Below are positions 1 through 7,706 of a stretch of 38,615 bases of DNA, in pieces (the stretch's first letter is position 1; each line of letters begins with the position of its first letter). The notes beneath the pieces were generated by a model, which ran no database searches, had not been told where the DNA came from, and worked only from the letters and a program-made list of their open reading frames with translations. This stretch comes from an uncultured Clostridium sp. GTDB lineage: Bacteria > Bacillota > Clostridia > TANB77 > CAG-508. Location: assembly GCA_900555835.1 (NCBI GenBank), contig USMK01000014.1, positions 1 through 38,615 on the forward strand, given 5' to 3'. The translations under genes were made by a program, and so were the position numbers.

Positions 1-141
1 TTTTCTCCTTCGTTTCCTTACATTTACATCACTCATACAATACCACAACCACACCAAAAATGCAATATTTATACCCCAAAAAACTAATAAAACCCCAAAA
101 ATATTTTTGCTTGGCACCCCAAAGCCCATACTTTACCTTTA

Positions 142-465
142 TCAAATAATCAAAAACTCCACCAAAGCAACACCAGCCAGTCCTATGCTAATATATTTTT
201 GAACATTATACTTCTTCTCCCAATTAGACTTTTTCTTACCTTTTTTGTTACTCTCTATTTCTTCTAAATACTTGTTAATCAACATTTCCGCTTCTTTCAC
301 TATATACCCACTTTTTTCTGACTTTTCTTTGCTTTCTCCGTTATTTTTAGTATATTGCAACTTCCTTGCCATCTTATTCGGCTTCAAAACCACAATAGCC
401 TCATCCACTATATTAGATGGCAAATTCTTCAAAACCACTATATTCTTCATTTGACTCGTATCCAT
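142..465 (-). CDS. Small hypothetical protein with C-terminal membrane helix
   Basis: I do not recognise this 107-residue protein. It starts at an ATG preceded by a clear GGGAGG Shine-Dalgarno site. The first 30 residues are mostly hydrophobic beta-like sequence (motif KNIVVLKNLPSNIV). The middle is highly charged and rich in Lys and Glu, likely helical. The last 17 residues or so form a hydrophobic segment ending at the stop, so it may be a tail-anchored membrane protein. It lies upstream of the window's left edge on the minus strand, just downstream of yyaC and in the same direction, so a sporulation link is possible but only by proximity. Confidence 0.6.
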   Translation of the reverse strand: MDTSQMKNIVVLKNLPSNIVDEAIVVLKPNKMARKLQYTKNNGESKEKSEKSGYIVKEAEMLINKYLEEIESNKKGKKKSNWEKKYNVQKYISIGLAGVALVEFLII

Positions 466-519
466 TTTTACCTCCCTTGGAAATAATTCTTACTTAAATT
501 TTTTCCAAGATTGGCAAAA

Positions 520-1071
520 TTATTCATTACATTCATAGTTTATTGTATTATAAATCCCTGTTGACACAATATCAGACAAATTTACAACTCTACTCAAAGG
601 CACATTTTGAAGTATATTTAAATTTTGATTCGCATTTCCACAGTTCATTCCGACAACTCCCCTTATACTCATATCTCCTACTGTTGTGCATTGCCTGTTT
701 AGGCTACTTCCTATTGTTATTCCACCATCTGATACCAAAATTCTGCCTATATTTTCTGTTGTAGATAATGCCGCATCTATTGCCACTATAAATGGATTAC
801 CAAAATTCTGATTTATTGTAGATATAGTTTTAGCAATATTGCTCGAACATACCGAATTTTCAAGTGTTCCTACTACATTAAGTTTGTTAGCACTTCGAAG
901 TAAAGTGGTCAGTTTGTTTCCTACTAATGGTCCAAAGGCATCTCCGATTAATCTTTGCGTTCCTATGCATAAAAATACAATGTTCGAATAGCTTCTTCCT
1001 TCTGTTTCTGCACACATTGTATTACTAAAATCTCTTACAAAATTTCTATATATAGTATCATTTTCATTCAT
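520..1071 (-). CDS. yyaC: YyaC-family spore protein (DUF1256, germination-protease-like fold)
   Basis: A 183-residue protein of the YyaC/DUF1256 family, found in endospore formers and related in fold to the spore germination protease Gpr. Visible family hallmarks are the N-terminal strand with CIGTQRLIGDAFGPLVG, the VVGTLENSV segment, the central IVAIDAAL strand, and the IRGVVGMN segment near the C-terminus. I place the start at 1071, where GGAGGAGAAATT precedes ATG. A longer reading frame runs upstream but has no ribosome site. Its length is close to that of the Bacillus protein (about 205). The upstream gene on the same strand ends 43 bases away, so the two may be co-transcribed. Its substrate is not established; family membership is the reason to call the organism a spore former. 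Confidence 0.9.
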   Translation of the reverse strand: MNENDTIYRNFVRDFSNTMCAETEGRSYSNIVFLCIGTQRLIGDAFGPLVGNKLTTLLRSANKLNVVGTLENSVCSSNIAKTISTINQNFGNPFIVAIDAALSTTENIGRILVSDGGITIGSSLNRQCTTVGDMSIRGVVGMNCGNANQNLNILQNVPLSRVVNLSDIVSTGIYNTINYECNE

Positions 1072-1114
1072 AATTTCTCCTCCAATTGTTACATTTATAT
1101 GCACGATAAATAAT

Positions 1115-1366
1115 TTAATTACTCCTTTTACTTGGAGCAATATATATATTTACATTATTGCTATTTTTATATTTGGTTATTATATCTTCTGAAAAACCTG
1201 CTACTTCATTTGTTATAATAATATTTGTACAATCATTTGAAATTAACTCACTTATCTTTTCGTCTATTTCTTCATTTTCTTCTAATTCAACAACATTCAT
1301 GCCAAAACTTTTTGCCAAATTAAAACTCTGTACATCTTTTTTTGATTTTATTAACGAAATTTTCAT
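1115..1366 (-). CDS. Small hypothetical protein upstream of yyaC
   Basis: An 83-residue protein with no family I can name firmly. The start at 1366 is chosen because AAAGGTGA stands five bases upstream; a GTG nine bases earlier lies inside that ribosome site. The sequence alternates strands and helices: MKISLIKSKKDV, then an acidic helix, then NIIITNEVAGFSEDIITKY, then a short strand. This layout weakly resembles V-type ATP synthase subunit F (a small alpha/beta protein), but no ATPase genes lie nearby. It precedes yyaC in the same direction with a 43-base gap, so it is probably in the same transcript and could be sporulation related. Confidence 0.6.
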   Translation of the reverse strand: MKISLIKSKKDVQSFNLAKSFGMNVVELEENEEIDEKISELISNDCTNIIITNEVAGFSEDIITKYKNSNNVNIYIAPSKRSN

Positions 1367-1416
1367 ACAAATCACCTTTTATTATTTTAAATCTTTAATA
1401 TAAAATTATGTGCCAA

Positions 1417-1445
1417 TTGACTAATTATGTTAAGTATGATATACT
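1417..1445 (+). promoter_or_regulatory. Sigma-A type promoter for the NTPase/CYTH gene
   Basis: TTGACT and TATACT are separated by exactly 17 bases, near consensus for a housekeeping promoter. The expected start is near 1452, about 50 bases ahead of the ATG at 1503. Confidence 0.7.
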
Positions 1446-1502
1446 ATTTTTCGGTTAATCCTTTATTTATTCACTTTTGAAGATTTTTGGAGGTGCTTAC
1501 TT

Positions 1503-2669
1503 ATGAAAAAAATTTGGACTTTTGTGTTAACAGGTGGACCATGCTCTGGTAAGACTACTGCTCTTTCTATTATTGAACAACAGCTTTCTAAACGGGGGTA
1601 TTATGTTTTAGTTGTTCAAGAATCGGCAACAGAGCTTATAAACAGCGGCTTGCGTCCTTTTGGAGGTTCACTAAATGTTATTGATTTTCAGAAAGCTGTT
1701 TTTGAATATCAACTGGAAAAAGAAAAATTGTTTTTGAAATATGCTCAAAAACTTCCTTACAAAAAAATCGTTATTGTATATGACCGTGGTTGTATGGATG
1801 GCAAAGCATATCTTACAAAACAACAATTTGCAAATCTACTTTCGTATTTCCAAATGAATGAATTGTATGCCCGAGGGCATTATGATGCTATATTTCATTT
1901 GGTAACAGCAGCAGATGGTGCAGAAAAATTCTACACTCTTGCTAATAATAAAGCAAGAATGGAAAGTGCAGAAGAAGCAATAAATGCTGATGATTTAACT
2001 CTTCGAAGCTGGGTTGGACACCCTCATTTTTGTATTATTGATAATAGTACAAATTTTGAAAGCAAAATGAGCAGACTTATGGCTGAAATTTACTCAGTTT
2101 TAGGTGACCCAGTTCCTATTAAACATCAGAAAAAATATTTAATTAAAAAACCATCTTCTTCGCTACTCACCTATAATTTGCCTATTGAAAAGGTTGATAT
2201 TACCCAATCTTATCTTCATTCTTCCAAAAAGTCGGAAAGAAAAATTCGCCAAGTAGGTAAAAATGGTAATTTCTTTTACTATTATTCCGAAAAGACTTAT
2301 ATTCCTGGCTCAGGATTTTTGAAATGTGAAAGGCGAATTACAGACAGGGAATATCTTTCTTACATTTCGGAGATTGACCCGTTGATTTGTACAATTAAAA
2401 AGCAACGTCTTTTTTTTGTATATCAAAATCAGTATTTTACAATTGATACATTTAGTCTTTCACCAAATACATCTGCAACTAACTCATTTACATTCTGGCC
2501 GGACCAAGCAATATTAGAGATCGATTTAACATCTGAAAATTCTATTATTGAAATTCCAGAATTTATTGAAGTGATTAAAGATGTTACAGATTGTCCAGAT
2601 TATCGTAATTACTATATTGCCAAGCATCAAGGCTTTTGGGCTAATTCAAAAGCCCCAAATAATGCTTAA
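1503..2669 (+). CDS. P-loop NTPase (AAA_28, NadR/Ttd14-like) fused to a CYTH-like domain
   Basis: A 388-residue protein with two domains. The N-terminal half is a P-loop NTPase: Walker A GGPCSGKTT at residues 11-19, then ATELI and the Walker B-like IVIVYDRG near residue 90. It matches the AAA_28 family, which includes the NadR kinase region and animal Ttd14. The C-terminal half (about 210-380) reads like a CYTH/triphosphate-tunnel domain: paired basic residues in SERKIRQ, the pattern FLKCERRI, KKQRLFF, an acidic strand ILEIDL, and a closing DVTDCPDYRNYYIAK. The partner substrate is unknown; kinase or nucleotide-sensing activity is inferred. It is a single gene on the plus strand with its own promoter, SD (GGAGGTG) and terminator. 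Codon 31 (1593-1595) is CGG, read in frame as Arg, the only such codon in the window that does not coincide with a frameshift. Confidence 0.8.
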   Translation: MKKIWTFVLTGGPCSGKTTALSIIEQQLSKRGYYVLVVQESATELINSGLRPFGGSLNVIDFQKAVFEYQLEKEKLFLKYAQKLPYKKIVIVYDRGCMDGKAYLTKQQFANLLSYFQMNELYARGHYDAIFHLVTAADGAEKFYTLANNKARMESAEEAINADDLTLRSWVGHPHFCIIDNSTNFESKMSRLMAEIYSVLGDPVPIKHQKKYLIKKPSSSLLTYNLPIEKVDITQSYLHSSKKSERKIRQVGKNGNFFYYYSEKTYIPGSGFLKCERRITDREYLSYISEIDPLICTIKKQRLFFVYQNQYFTIDTFSLSPNTSATNSFTFWPDQAILEIDLTSENSIIEIPEFIEVIKDVTDCPDYRNYYIAKHQGFWANSKAPNNA

Positions 2670-2683
2670 AGCAATGTAAGTAA

Positions 2684-2722
2684 AAGAGATAGAACTTTAA
2701 TTAGTCCTATCTCTTCTTTTTA
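2684..2722 (+). terminator. Terminator after the NTPase/CYTH gene, probably shared with deoD
   Basis: AAGAGATAG (2684-2692) pairs with CTATCTCTT (2707-2715), followed by a T-rich run. It starts 14 bases after the NTPase stop, and its T run abuts the end of deoD on the other strand, so it may work both ways. Confidence 0.75.
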
Positions 2723-3442
2723 TTACAATTTCAAACTTGCTTCTAAACTCAATTTTATCATATCATTTAAAGCATTTTGTCTTTCTTCACTTGATATTTG
2801 GTTTTGCTTTGTTGGTATATCTACCACAGTTAGTAGGCATGCAGCCTTTTTATTATATAATTTTGCCAAATAGAATAATACAAATGATTCCATTTCTGCT
2901 GCAATTATGTTTAAATCTTTTGGTAATCTGTCTAGTAGTTCTTGTAATTTAGGAATATATAAATCAAAACAGTCACTACAAAGCACATTTCCTTTTACAC
3001 ATTTTATATCATTTTCTTTTGCAGTTTCTTCAATAATTTCATTCAATTCTTTTGAAGCCTCTGCTAAATGACATTCTTCGCTATTAAATGTGTATGCAAA
3101 ATTTCCTTCTGAATAGCTAGCTTCTGCAAGTATTGTGTCAAATAATTGTAACTCGTCTGAATATCCTCCACAAGAACCTATTCTAATAATGTTTTCTACA
3201 TCATAAACATTATACAATTCATAAGCATAAATTCCCATACTTGGCATTCCCATTCCCGATGCCATAACAGTAATTTCTTTACCTTTGTATGTTCCTGTAT
3301 AGGCAAAAATATTTCTAACTTGATTAACAAGTTTTGCATTTTCTAAGAAATTTTCTGCAATGTATTTAGCCCTTAATGGATCCCCTGGCATTAAAACAGT
3401 TTTGGCAATTTCGCCTTTTTTAGCTTCTATATGTGGTGTCAT
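2723..3442 (-). CDS. deoD: Purine nucleoside phosphorylase, DeoD type
   Basis: A 239-residue hexameric-type purine nucleoside phosphorylase. It cleaves purine (deoxy)ribonucleosides with phosphate to base and (deoxy)ribose 1-phosphate in cytoplasmic salvage. Recognised by VLMPGDPLRAKYIA at residues 17-30, the phosphate and base site region RIGSCGGYS, and the ribose-binding AAEMESF near residue 183. Length matches the family (about 235). The start has a strong AAGGAGGAA site that lies inside the last codons of the upstream DUF951 gene; only two bases separate that gene's stop from this ATG, so the two are translationally coupled. gltX and rnj lie further upstream on the same strand. Confidence 0.96.
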   Translation of the reverse strand: MTPHIEAKKGEIAKTVLMPGDPLRAKYIAENFLENAKLVNQVRNIFAYTGTYKGKEITVMASGMGMPSMGIYAYELYNVYDVENIIRIGSCGGYSDELQLFDTILAEASYSEGNFAYTFNSEECHLAEASKELNEIIEETAKENDIKCVKGNVLCSDCFDLYIPKLQELLDRLPKDLNIIAAEMESFVLFYLAKLYNKKAACLLTVVDIPTKQNQISSEERQNALNDMIKLSLEASLKL

Positions 3443-3444
3443 AA

Positions 3445-3621
3445 TTATTCCTCCTTAGTTTTTATCATTTTTAAGGCTTTTTCTCTTGGTAACATTATCT
3501 CATGACCACAGCCTAAGCACTTAAATTTAAAATCTACTCCCACTCTTGTAATGGTCCATTCTTTGTTACCACAAGGGTGCTTTTTTTTAGAAATTATTTT
3601 ATCTCCAACATTATAATCCAT
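3445..3621 (-). CDS. DUF951 family zinc-ribbon-like protein
   Basis: A 58-residue protein of the DUF951 family, easily overlooked for its size. It opens with MDYNVGDKII, has a HPCGNKEW segment, then FKFKCLGCGHEIMLPRE. The family's conserved cysteines (PCG and CLGCGH) suggest a metal-binding or compact ribbon fold; its function is not established. The ATG at 3621 has an AGGAGAAAAGT ribosome site, and the stop is two bases from the deoD start. The gltX stop overlaps this gene's ribosome site, so gltX, DUF951 and deoD look like one transcript. Confidence 0.9.
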   Translation of the reverse strand: MDYNVGDKIISKKKHPCGNKEWTITRVGVDFKFKCLGCGHEIMLPREKALKMIKTKEE

Positions 3622-3630
3622 ACTTTTCTC

Positions 3631-5289
3631 CTATAATGTCTCTATACATTTTTGTAATCTTGCTTTAACTTCATTTTCGCCTAAAACATGCATTATTTCA
3701 TACATATCTGGTGTATTTGTTCTTTTTGTTAAAGCCACTCTTATTACTGTACTTAAATCTCCTACATGAGCTTTATATTTTTCTGGCTCTGCTTTAAACA
3801 TTTTAACTTCTCTTGCATAACCCATTTCTTCGCTTAAATCCTTCATTTTGTCAAACCAAGCTTGTTTGTCGTCATTTATATCAAAATATTTTTCAAGATA
3901 TTTGCTTAAAACTTCTTTTATTTCTTCTTTATCTGATATTTTTTGGAAAGCATATTCTTCTTCACTATTCTCAAATAATTCATTATACATATATGAAACA
4001 TTTTCTTTAACATCTGACCATTTTGCAATATCTTTTCTTGGTTTCTCGTTTCCTCTTTCGATACCTAGAACCTGTAATGTATAGCCTTCATCTTTTTTTA
4101 GTAACTCGGCAAATTCTGTATCAAATTTTTCTGCCCATTTCATTGTTTCATCATATACTTTTTCAGCAGAATATTTTGAAATTACAATTTTAGATACATC
4201 AAGTAGCTTAACCATATCAAACAAAGCACCACTAACACTCATTTTGTTTAAACTAAACTCAAATTCTTCCATTTTCTTATCTTTATTTGCTCTTCTCCAA
4301 TTTTCAAAATTTGAATTAGCAATATTTAAAAGATATTCTTTTACAGCATCTGATGGAATTCCTTGTTCTAAGTAGTATGAAACAGCAGCCTCTGGGTCTT
4401 TTCTTTTACTTAATTTACGCTTATTTCCATTATCATTTTTCATAATTGGTGCAATATGTGCATACTTAGGTGGTTTGAATCCTAATTCTGTAAACAATTG
4501 CAAATGAAGTGGAACAGAAGGTAACCATTCATCACTACGAATAACATGTGTAGTTCTCATTAAATGATCGTCAACAGCATGTGCAAAATGGTAAGTTGGA
4601 AGTCCGTCTGCTTTTATTATTACAACATCTTGGTCATTTTCTGGGAAATCTACATTTCCTTTTATTATATCGTGATGTTTTATTTTTTTATCTGGGTTCC
4701 CAGGTGATTTAAAACGAACTATGTAATGCTCACCATTTTTTATTTTCTCAATTGCTTGATCAATTGGCATTCTTCTACATTTAGTCCATTTTCCATAATA
4801 TCCTGTTCTTTCCATTGCAGATTCCTGATTTTTTCTTATTTGTTCTAATGTTTCTGGACTGCAAAAACAAGGATAAGCTTTACCTTGCGCAACTAAATAT
4901 TTAGCATATGCTTGGTAAATTTCTTTTCTTTCACTTTGTTTATATGGTCCATAAGCTCCAACTTCTGTTGTTTGATTTATCATACCTTCATCTGGGCTCA
5001 TATCAAAATCTTTTAAAGAATCTACTATTCCTTCAATACCATTTTCGACTTCTCTTTTTTGATCTGTATCTTCTATACGCAAGAAAAATACGCCATCACT
5101 TTGCTTTGTAGCAGTTCTAGCAACCAAAGCTTGGTACAATCCTCCAATATGCACAAACCCAGTAGGACTAGGCGCAAATCTAGAAACAACAGCCCCCTCC
5201 TTCAAATCTCTAACAGGGTACTTTTCCTCATAATAAGAAATATCCTTAATCCCCGGAAATATCAATTCAGCTAAATCTTTACAATCCAT
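3631..5289 (-). CDS. gltX: Glutamate--tRNA ligase
   Basis: A 552-residue class I aminoacyl-tRNA synthetase that charges tRNA-Glu (and, in organisms relying on GatCAB, probably tRNA-Gln). The Rossmann catalytic motif is RFAPSPTGFVHIGG (HIGH variant, about residues 37-50) and the second signature is KRKLSKRKDP (KMSKS variant). RIEDTDQKR follows the first motif as in all GltX proteins. It carries about 36 extra residues before the APSPTG motif and is longer than the common bacterial form (about 480), a variant seen in Clostridia. The C-terminal half is the helical anticodon-binding region. It is followed closely by DUF951 and deoD and preceded by rnj with a 22-base gap. An essential gene with no CGG codon. 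Confidence 0.95.
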   Translation of the reverse strand: MDCKDLAELIFPGIKDISYYEEKYPVRDLKEGAVVSRFAPSPTGFVHIGGLYQALVARTATKQSDGVFFLRIEDTDQKREVENGIEGIVDSLKDFDMSPDEGMINQTTEVGAYGPYKQSERKEIYQAYAKYLVAQGKAYPCFCSPETLEQIRKNQESAMERTGYYGKWTKCRRMPIDQAIEKIKNGEHYIVRFKSPGNPDKKIKHHDIIKGNVDFPENDQDVVIIKADGLPTYHFAHAVDDHLMRTTHVIRSDEWLPSVPLHLQLFTELGFKPPKYAHIAPIMKNDNGNKRKLSKRKDPEAAVSYYLEQGIPSDAVKEYLLNIANSNFENWRRANKDKKMEEFEFSLNKMSVSGALFDMVKLLDVSKIVISKYSAEKVYDETMKWAEKFDTEFAELLKKDEGYTLQVLGIERGNEKPRKDIAKWSDVKENVSYMYNELFENSEEEYAFQKISDKEEIKEVLSKYLEKYFDINDDKQAWFDKMKDLSEEMGYAREVKMFKAEPEKYKAHVGDLSTVIRVALTKRTNTPDMYEIMHVLGENEVKARLQKCIETL

Positions 5290-5311
5290 CTCTACTTCAT
5301 TCTCCTTCCTA

Positions 5312-7174
5312 TTAAATTTCCATGATAATTGGTAATATCATTGGGTTTCTTTTGGTTTTTTGGTATACATAGTCTCTTAGACCGTCTCTTAATGTTGCCT
5401 TTATTGTTGACCAGTCTTTGATTTGTCTTTCTTCGCATTTGTGAATTTCTTCTCTTACTATTTTCTTAATATCGTCCATTAAGTTTTCAGATTCCCTTAC
5501 ATATACGAAACCTCTTGATATAACATCTGGCCCAGATACTACTTCTCCTGTGCTTGAATCCATTGTTAAAACGATTATTATTAATCCATCTTGTGATAAA
5601 TGTTGTCTATCTCTTAAAACAATGTTTCCAACATCTCCAACTCCTAAACCATCTACAAGAACTCTTCCAAATGGAACTGTTCCAGATAATTTAGCAGATT
5701 TGCTGTTTAATTCTAGTATTCTACCATTTGTTAATGCAAATATGTTCTCTTTTTCAATTCCCATTTTTGTAGCAGTTTCTGCATGTGCTTGTAATTGTCT
5801 GTATTCACCATGAACTGGTATGAAATATTTTGGTTTTGTAAGTGCTATCATTAGCTTTTGTTCTTCTTGGCATGCGTGTCCAGAAACGTGAATATCCTCT
5901 AATGCACTATATACAACCTCTGCTCCTATTTGCATTAAATCGTCTATAACTTTTGATACAAATTTTTCATTTCCTGGTATTGGTGTTGCAGATATTATAA
6001 TCAAATCATTTGGTGTTATAACAACTTTTTTGTGTTCTCCTGCTGCCATCCTAGTAAGTGCAGACATTGTTTCCCCCTGGCTTCCAGTTGTTATAATTAC
6101 AAGTTGCTCGTCTGTGTAATTTTTAATCATATCAATATCAATAAAAACATTATCAGGAACCTTGATATATCCAAGTTCTCTTGCTGTCTCTATCATATTT
6201 ATCATACTTCTACCACATACAGCTATTTTTCTGTTGTTCTCAACAGCAGCATCAACTATTTGTTGAACTCTATGCACATTTGATGCAAAAGTTGCAACTA
6301 CTATTCTTTTCTTGCAATTCAAAAATAGTTTATCAAATACAACACCAACTGAACTTTCAGACATTGTATATCCTTTTCTTTCAGAATTTGTACTATCTGA
6401 CATTAAAGCTAAAACTCCAGCATTTCCAAGCTCAGCAAGTCTGCCTAAATTCATATGTTGTCCATCAATTGGTGTATGGTCAATTTTGAAATCTCCTGTA
6501 TGAATTACAGTTCCAACAGGTGTTGTAATAGCTAGCATTACTGAATCTGGTATACTATGGCAACTTCTTATAAACTCAACTTTAAATTTCCCAAGCTTAA
6601 TTGTTTGACCTTGTAAAACTGTTTTAATTTTTGTTTTTCTAAGTAATTTGTGTTCTTCCAATTTATTGTTAATAAGACCTACTGTTAAAGGTGTTGCATA
6701 AATTGGCACATCAATTTGTTTCAATAAATATGGTATAGCACCAATATGGTCCTCGTGTCCATGAGTTACAACTAATCCTCTTATTTTGTCTTTGTTCTTT
6801 TCAAGATATGATATATCAGGTATAACTAAGTCAATACCTAACATTTCGTCTTCTGGGAAAGCAAGTCCACAATCTACGATTACAATATCGTCTTCATATT
6901 CAAAAACAGTAATATTTTTTCCAATTTCCAACAATCCACCTAACGGAATAATCTTCAAACTACTTTTCTTAAACTTAACTTCCTCTTCTTTTTTATTCTC
7001 TCTTGAAACATATTCTCTTTTAGGTCTTCTAGTTTGTGGCTTATCACCAGCTAATTTCTCCCTTCTCCCCATTCCTCTTGTAGAGCTTCTTGGCTCTCTT
7101 TTTTCTCTTGGTTCCCTTGTTTTTCTTTCTCTTGGCTTATTTACAGCCACATTGTTATTTTCTTTATTCTCCAT
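5312..7174 (-). CDS. rnj: Ribonuclease J
   Basis: A 620-residue beta-CASP metallo-beta-lactamase ribonuclease with 5'-3' exonuclease and endonuclease activity in mRNA decay and rRNA maturation. The metal site HGHEDH is at residues 138-143; other motifs are HTGDFKID, SDSTNSERKG and HVSGHACQEE. Residues 1-70 are a low-complexity basic tail full of Arg, Lys and Glu, which explains the extra length over Bacillus RNase J1 (555); such tails may bind RNA. The start has AAAAGGAGAAATT before ATG. A consensus promoter lies 287 bases upstream, leaving a long leader with a hairpin at its 5' end, which suggests control at the RNA level. No CGG codon occurs among its 620 codons. Confidence 0.95.
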   Translation of the reverse strand: MENKENNNVAVNKPRERKTREPREKREPRSSTRGMGRREKLAGDKPQTRRPKREYVSRENKKEEEVKFKKSSLKIIPLGGLLEIGKNITVFEYEDDIVIVDCGLAFPEDEMLGIDLVIPDISYLEKNKDKIRGLVVTHGHEDHIGAIPYLLKQIDVPIYATPLTVGLINNKLEEHKLLRKTKIKTVLQGQTIKLGKFKVEFIRSCHSIPDSVMLAITTPVGTVIHTGDFKIDHTPIDGQHMNLGRLAELGNAGVLALMSDSTNSERKGYTMSESSVGVVFDKLFLNCKKRIVVATFASNVHRVQQIVDAAVENNRKIAVCGRSMINMIETARELGYIKVPDNVFIDIDMIKNYTDEQLVIITTGSQGETMSALTRMAAGEHKKVVITPNDLIIISATPIPGNEKFVSKVIDDLMQIGAEVVYSALEDIHVSGHACQEEQKLMIALTKPKYFIPVHGEYRQLQAHAETATKMGIEKENIFALTNGRILELNSKSAKLSGTVPFGRVLVDGLGVGDVGNIVLRDRQHLSQDGLIIIVLTMDSSTGEVVSGPDVISRGFVYVRESENLMDDIKKIVREEIHKCEERQIKDWSTIKATLRDGLRDYVYQKTKRNPMILPIIMEI

Positions 7175-7429
7175 AATTTCTCCTTTTCTCTCTTTTCAAT
7201 TATGCACAAAAAAATAGTTTAAAATACATTTAAACTAATGATTCCCACAATATATAAAATATAATTATATAAACACTAATCCCGTTCTTCTCTTTTATTC
7301 TCATATGTTATATCTCATTTATTATCAACAAAATTATTTAGGACAAAACACACCTAACTTGCCCAAACAATATAAAATTCCGAATCATTACTTTTTTAAA
7401 TCTATAATTTAATACATTAATCTCATCTC

Positions 7430-7448
7430 TTATCCGTCTCTCGGATAA
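7430..7448 (-). promoter_or_regulatory. 5'-terminal hairpin in the rnj leader
   Basis: TTATCCG and CGGATAA pair perfectly across a five-base loop. The hairpin falls about six bases after the transcription start expected from the promoter at 7461-7489, so it would cap the 5' end of the roughly 280-base rnj leader. Confidence 0.5.
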
Positions 7449-7460
7449 TTTCTGTGAATT

Positions 7461-7489
7461 ATTATACTATAAAGAAAAATATTTGTCAA
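7461..7489 (-). promoter_or_regulatory. Consensus sigma-A promoter for rnj
   Basis: On the minus strand TTGACA (7484-7489) and TATAAT (7461-7466) are both perfect consensus with a 17-base spacer. Transcription would start near 7454, about 280 bases before the rnj ATG. The remaining leader is AT-rich with no ORF that I can support. Confidence 0.8.
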
Positions 7490-7533
7490 CAGTAGTTTTA
7501 TGTAAACATATTAATATTTAATGTTATAGAGTA

Positions 7534-7637
7534 GTTGAAAAAGGATTAATACTATAAAATTTATGTAATGACGAATGTGCCGCGGAATATCCGTACGAAA
7601 TCTTAATCAAATTTTATAGTATTAATCCTTTTTCAAC
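7534..7637. repeat. Long perfect inverted repeat (29-bp arms)
   Basis: Arms 7534-7562 and 7609-7637 are perfect reverse complements over 29 bases. They enclose a 46-base centre that is more GC-rich than its surroundings and holds a small CGGA/TCCG hairpin. It stands between the fucO terminator and the rnj promoter. A second element of the same design is at 38450-38605; both share TATAAAATTT in the left arm. It could be a MITE-like insertion or a stable hairpin RNA. I found no clear target duplication. Confidence 0.85.
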
Positions 7638-7654
7638 GGCTACAATATTTTTTT

Positions 7655-7692
7655 CAAAATCAAAAAGCACATAATCAAACTCTATGTGCTTT
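7655..7692 (-). terminator. Terminator of fucO
   Basis: On the minus strand AAAGCACATA and TATGTGCTTT (arms 7683-7692 and 7664-7673) form a 10-bp stem with a nine-base loop, followed by TTTTTGATTTTG. It lies 14 bases after the fucO stop. Confidence 0.85.
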
Positions 7693-7706
7693 ATATTTTC
7701 TTTATA

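Noticed and set aside
1..141. A gene at the left edge
   Set aside because: The sequence is AT-rich without a reading frame or a clear terminator hairpin.
7534..7637. Integron attC site
   Set aside because: The outer ends read GTTG...CAAC, the reverse of the attC end pattern, and there is no integrase nearby.
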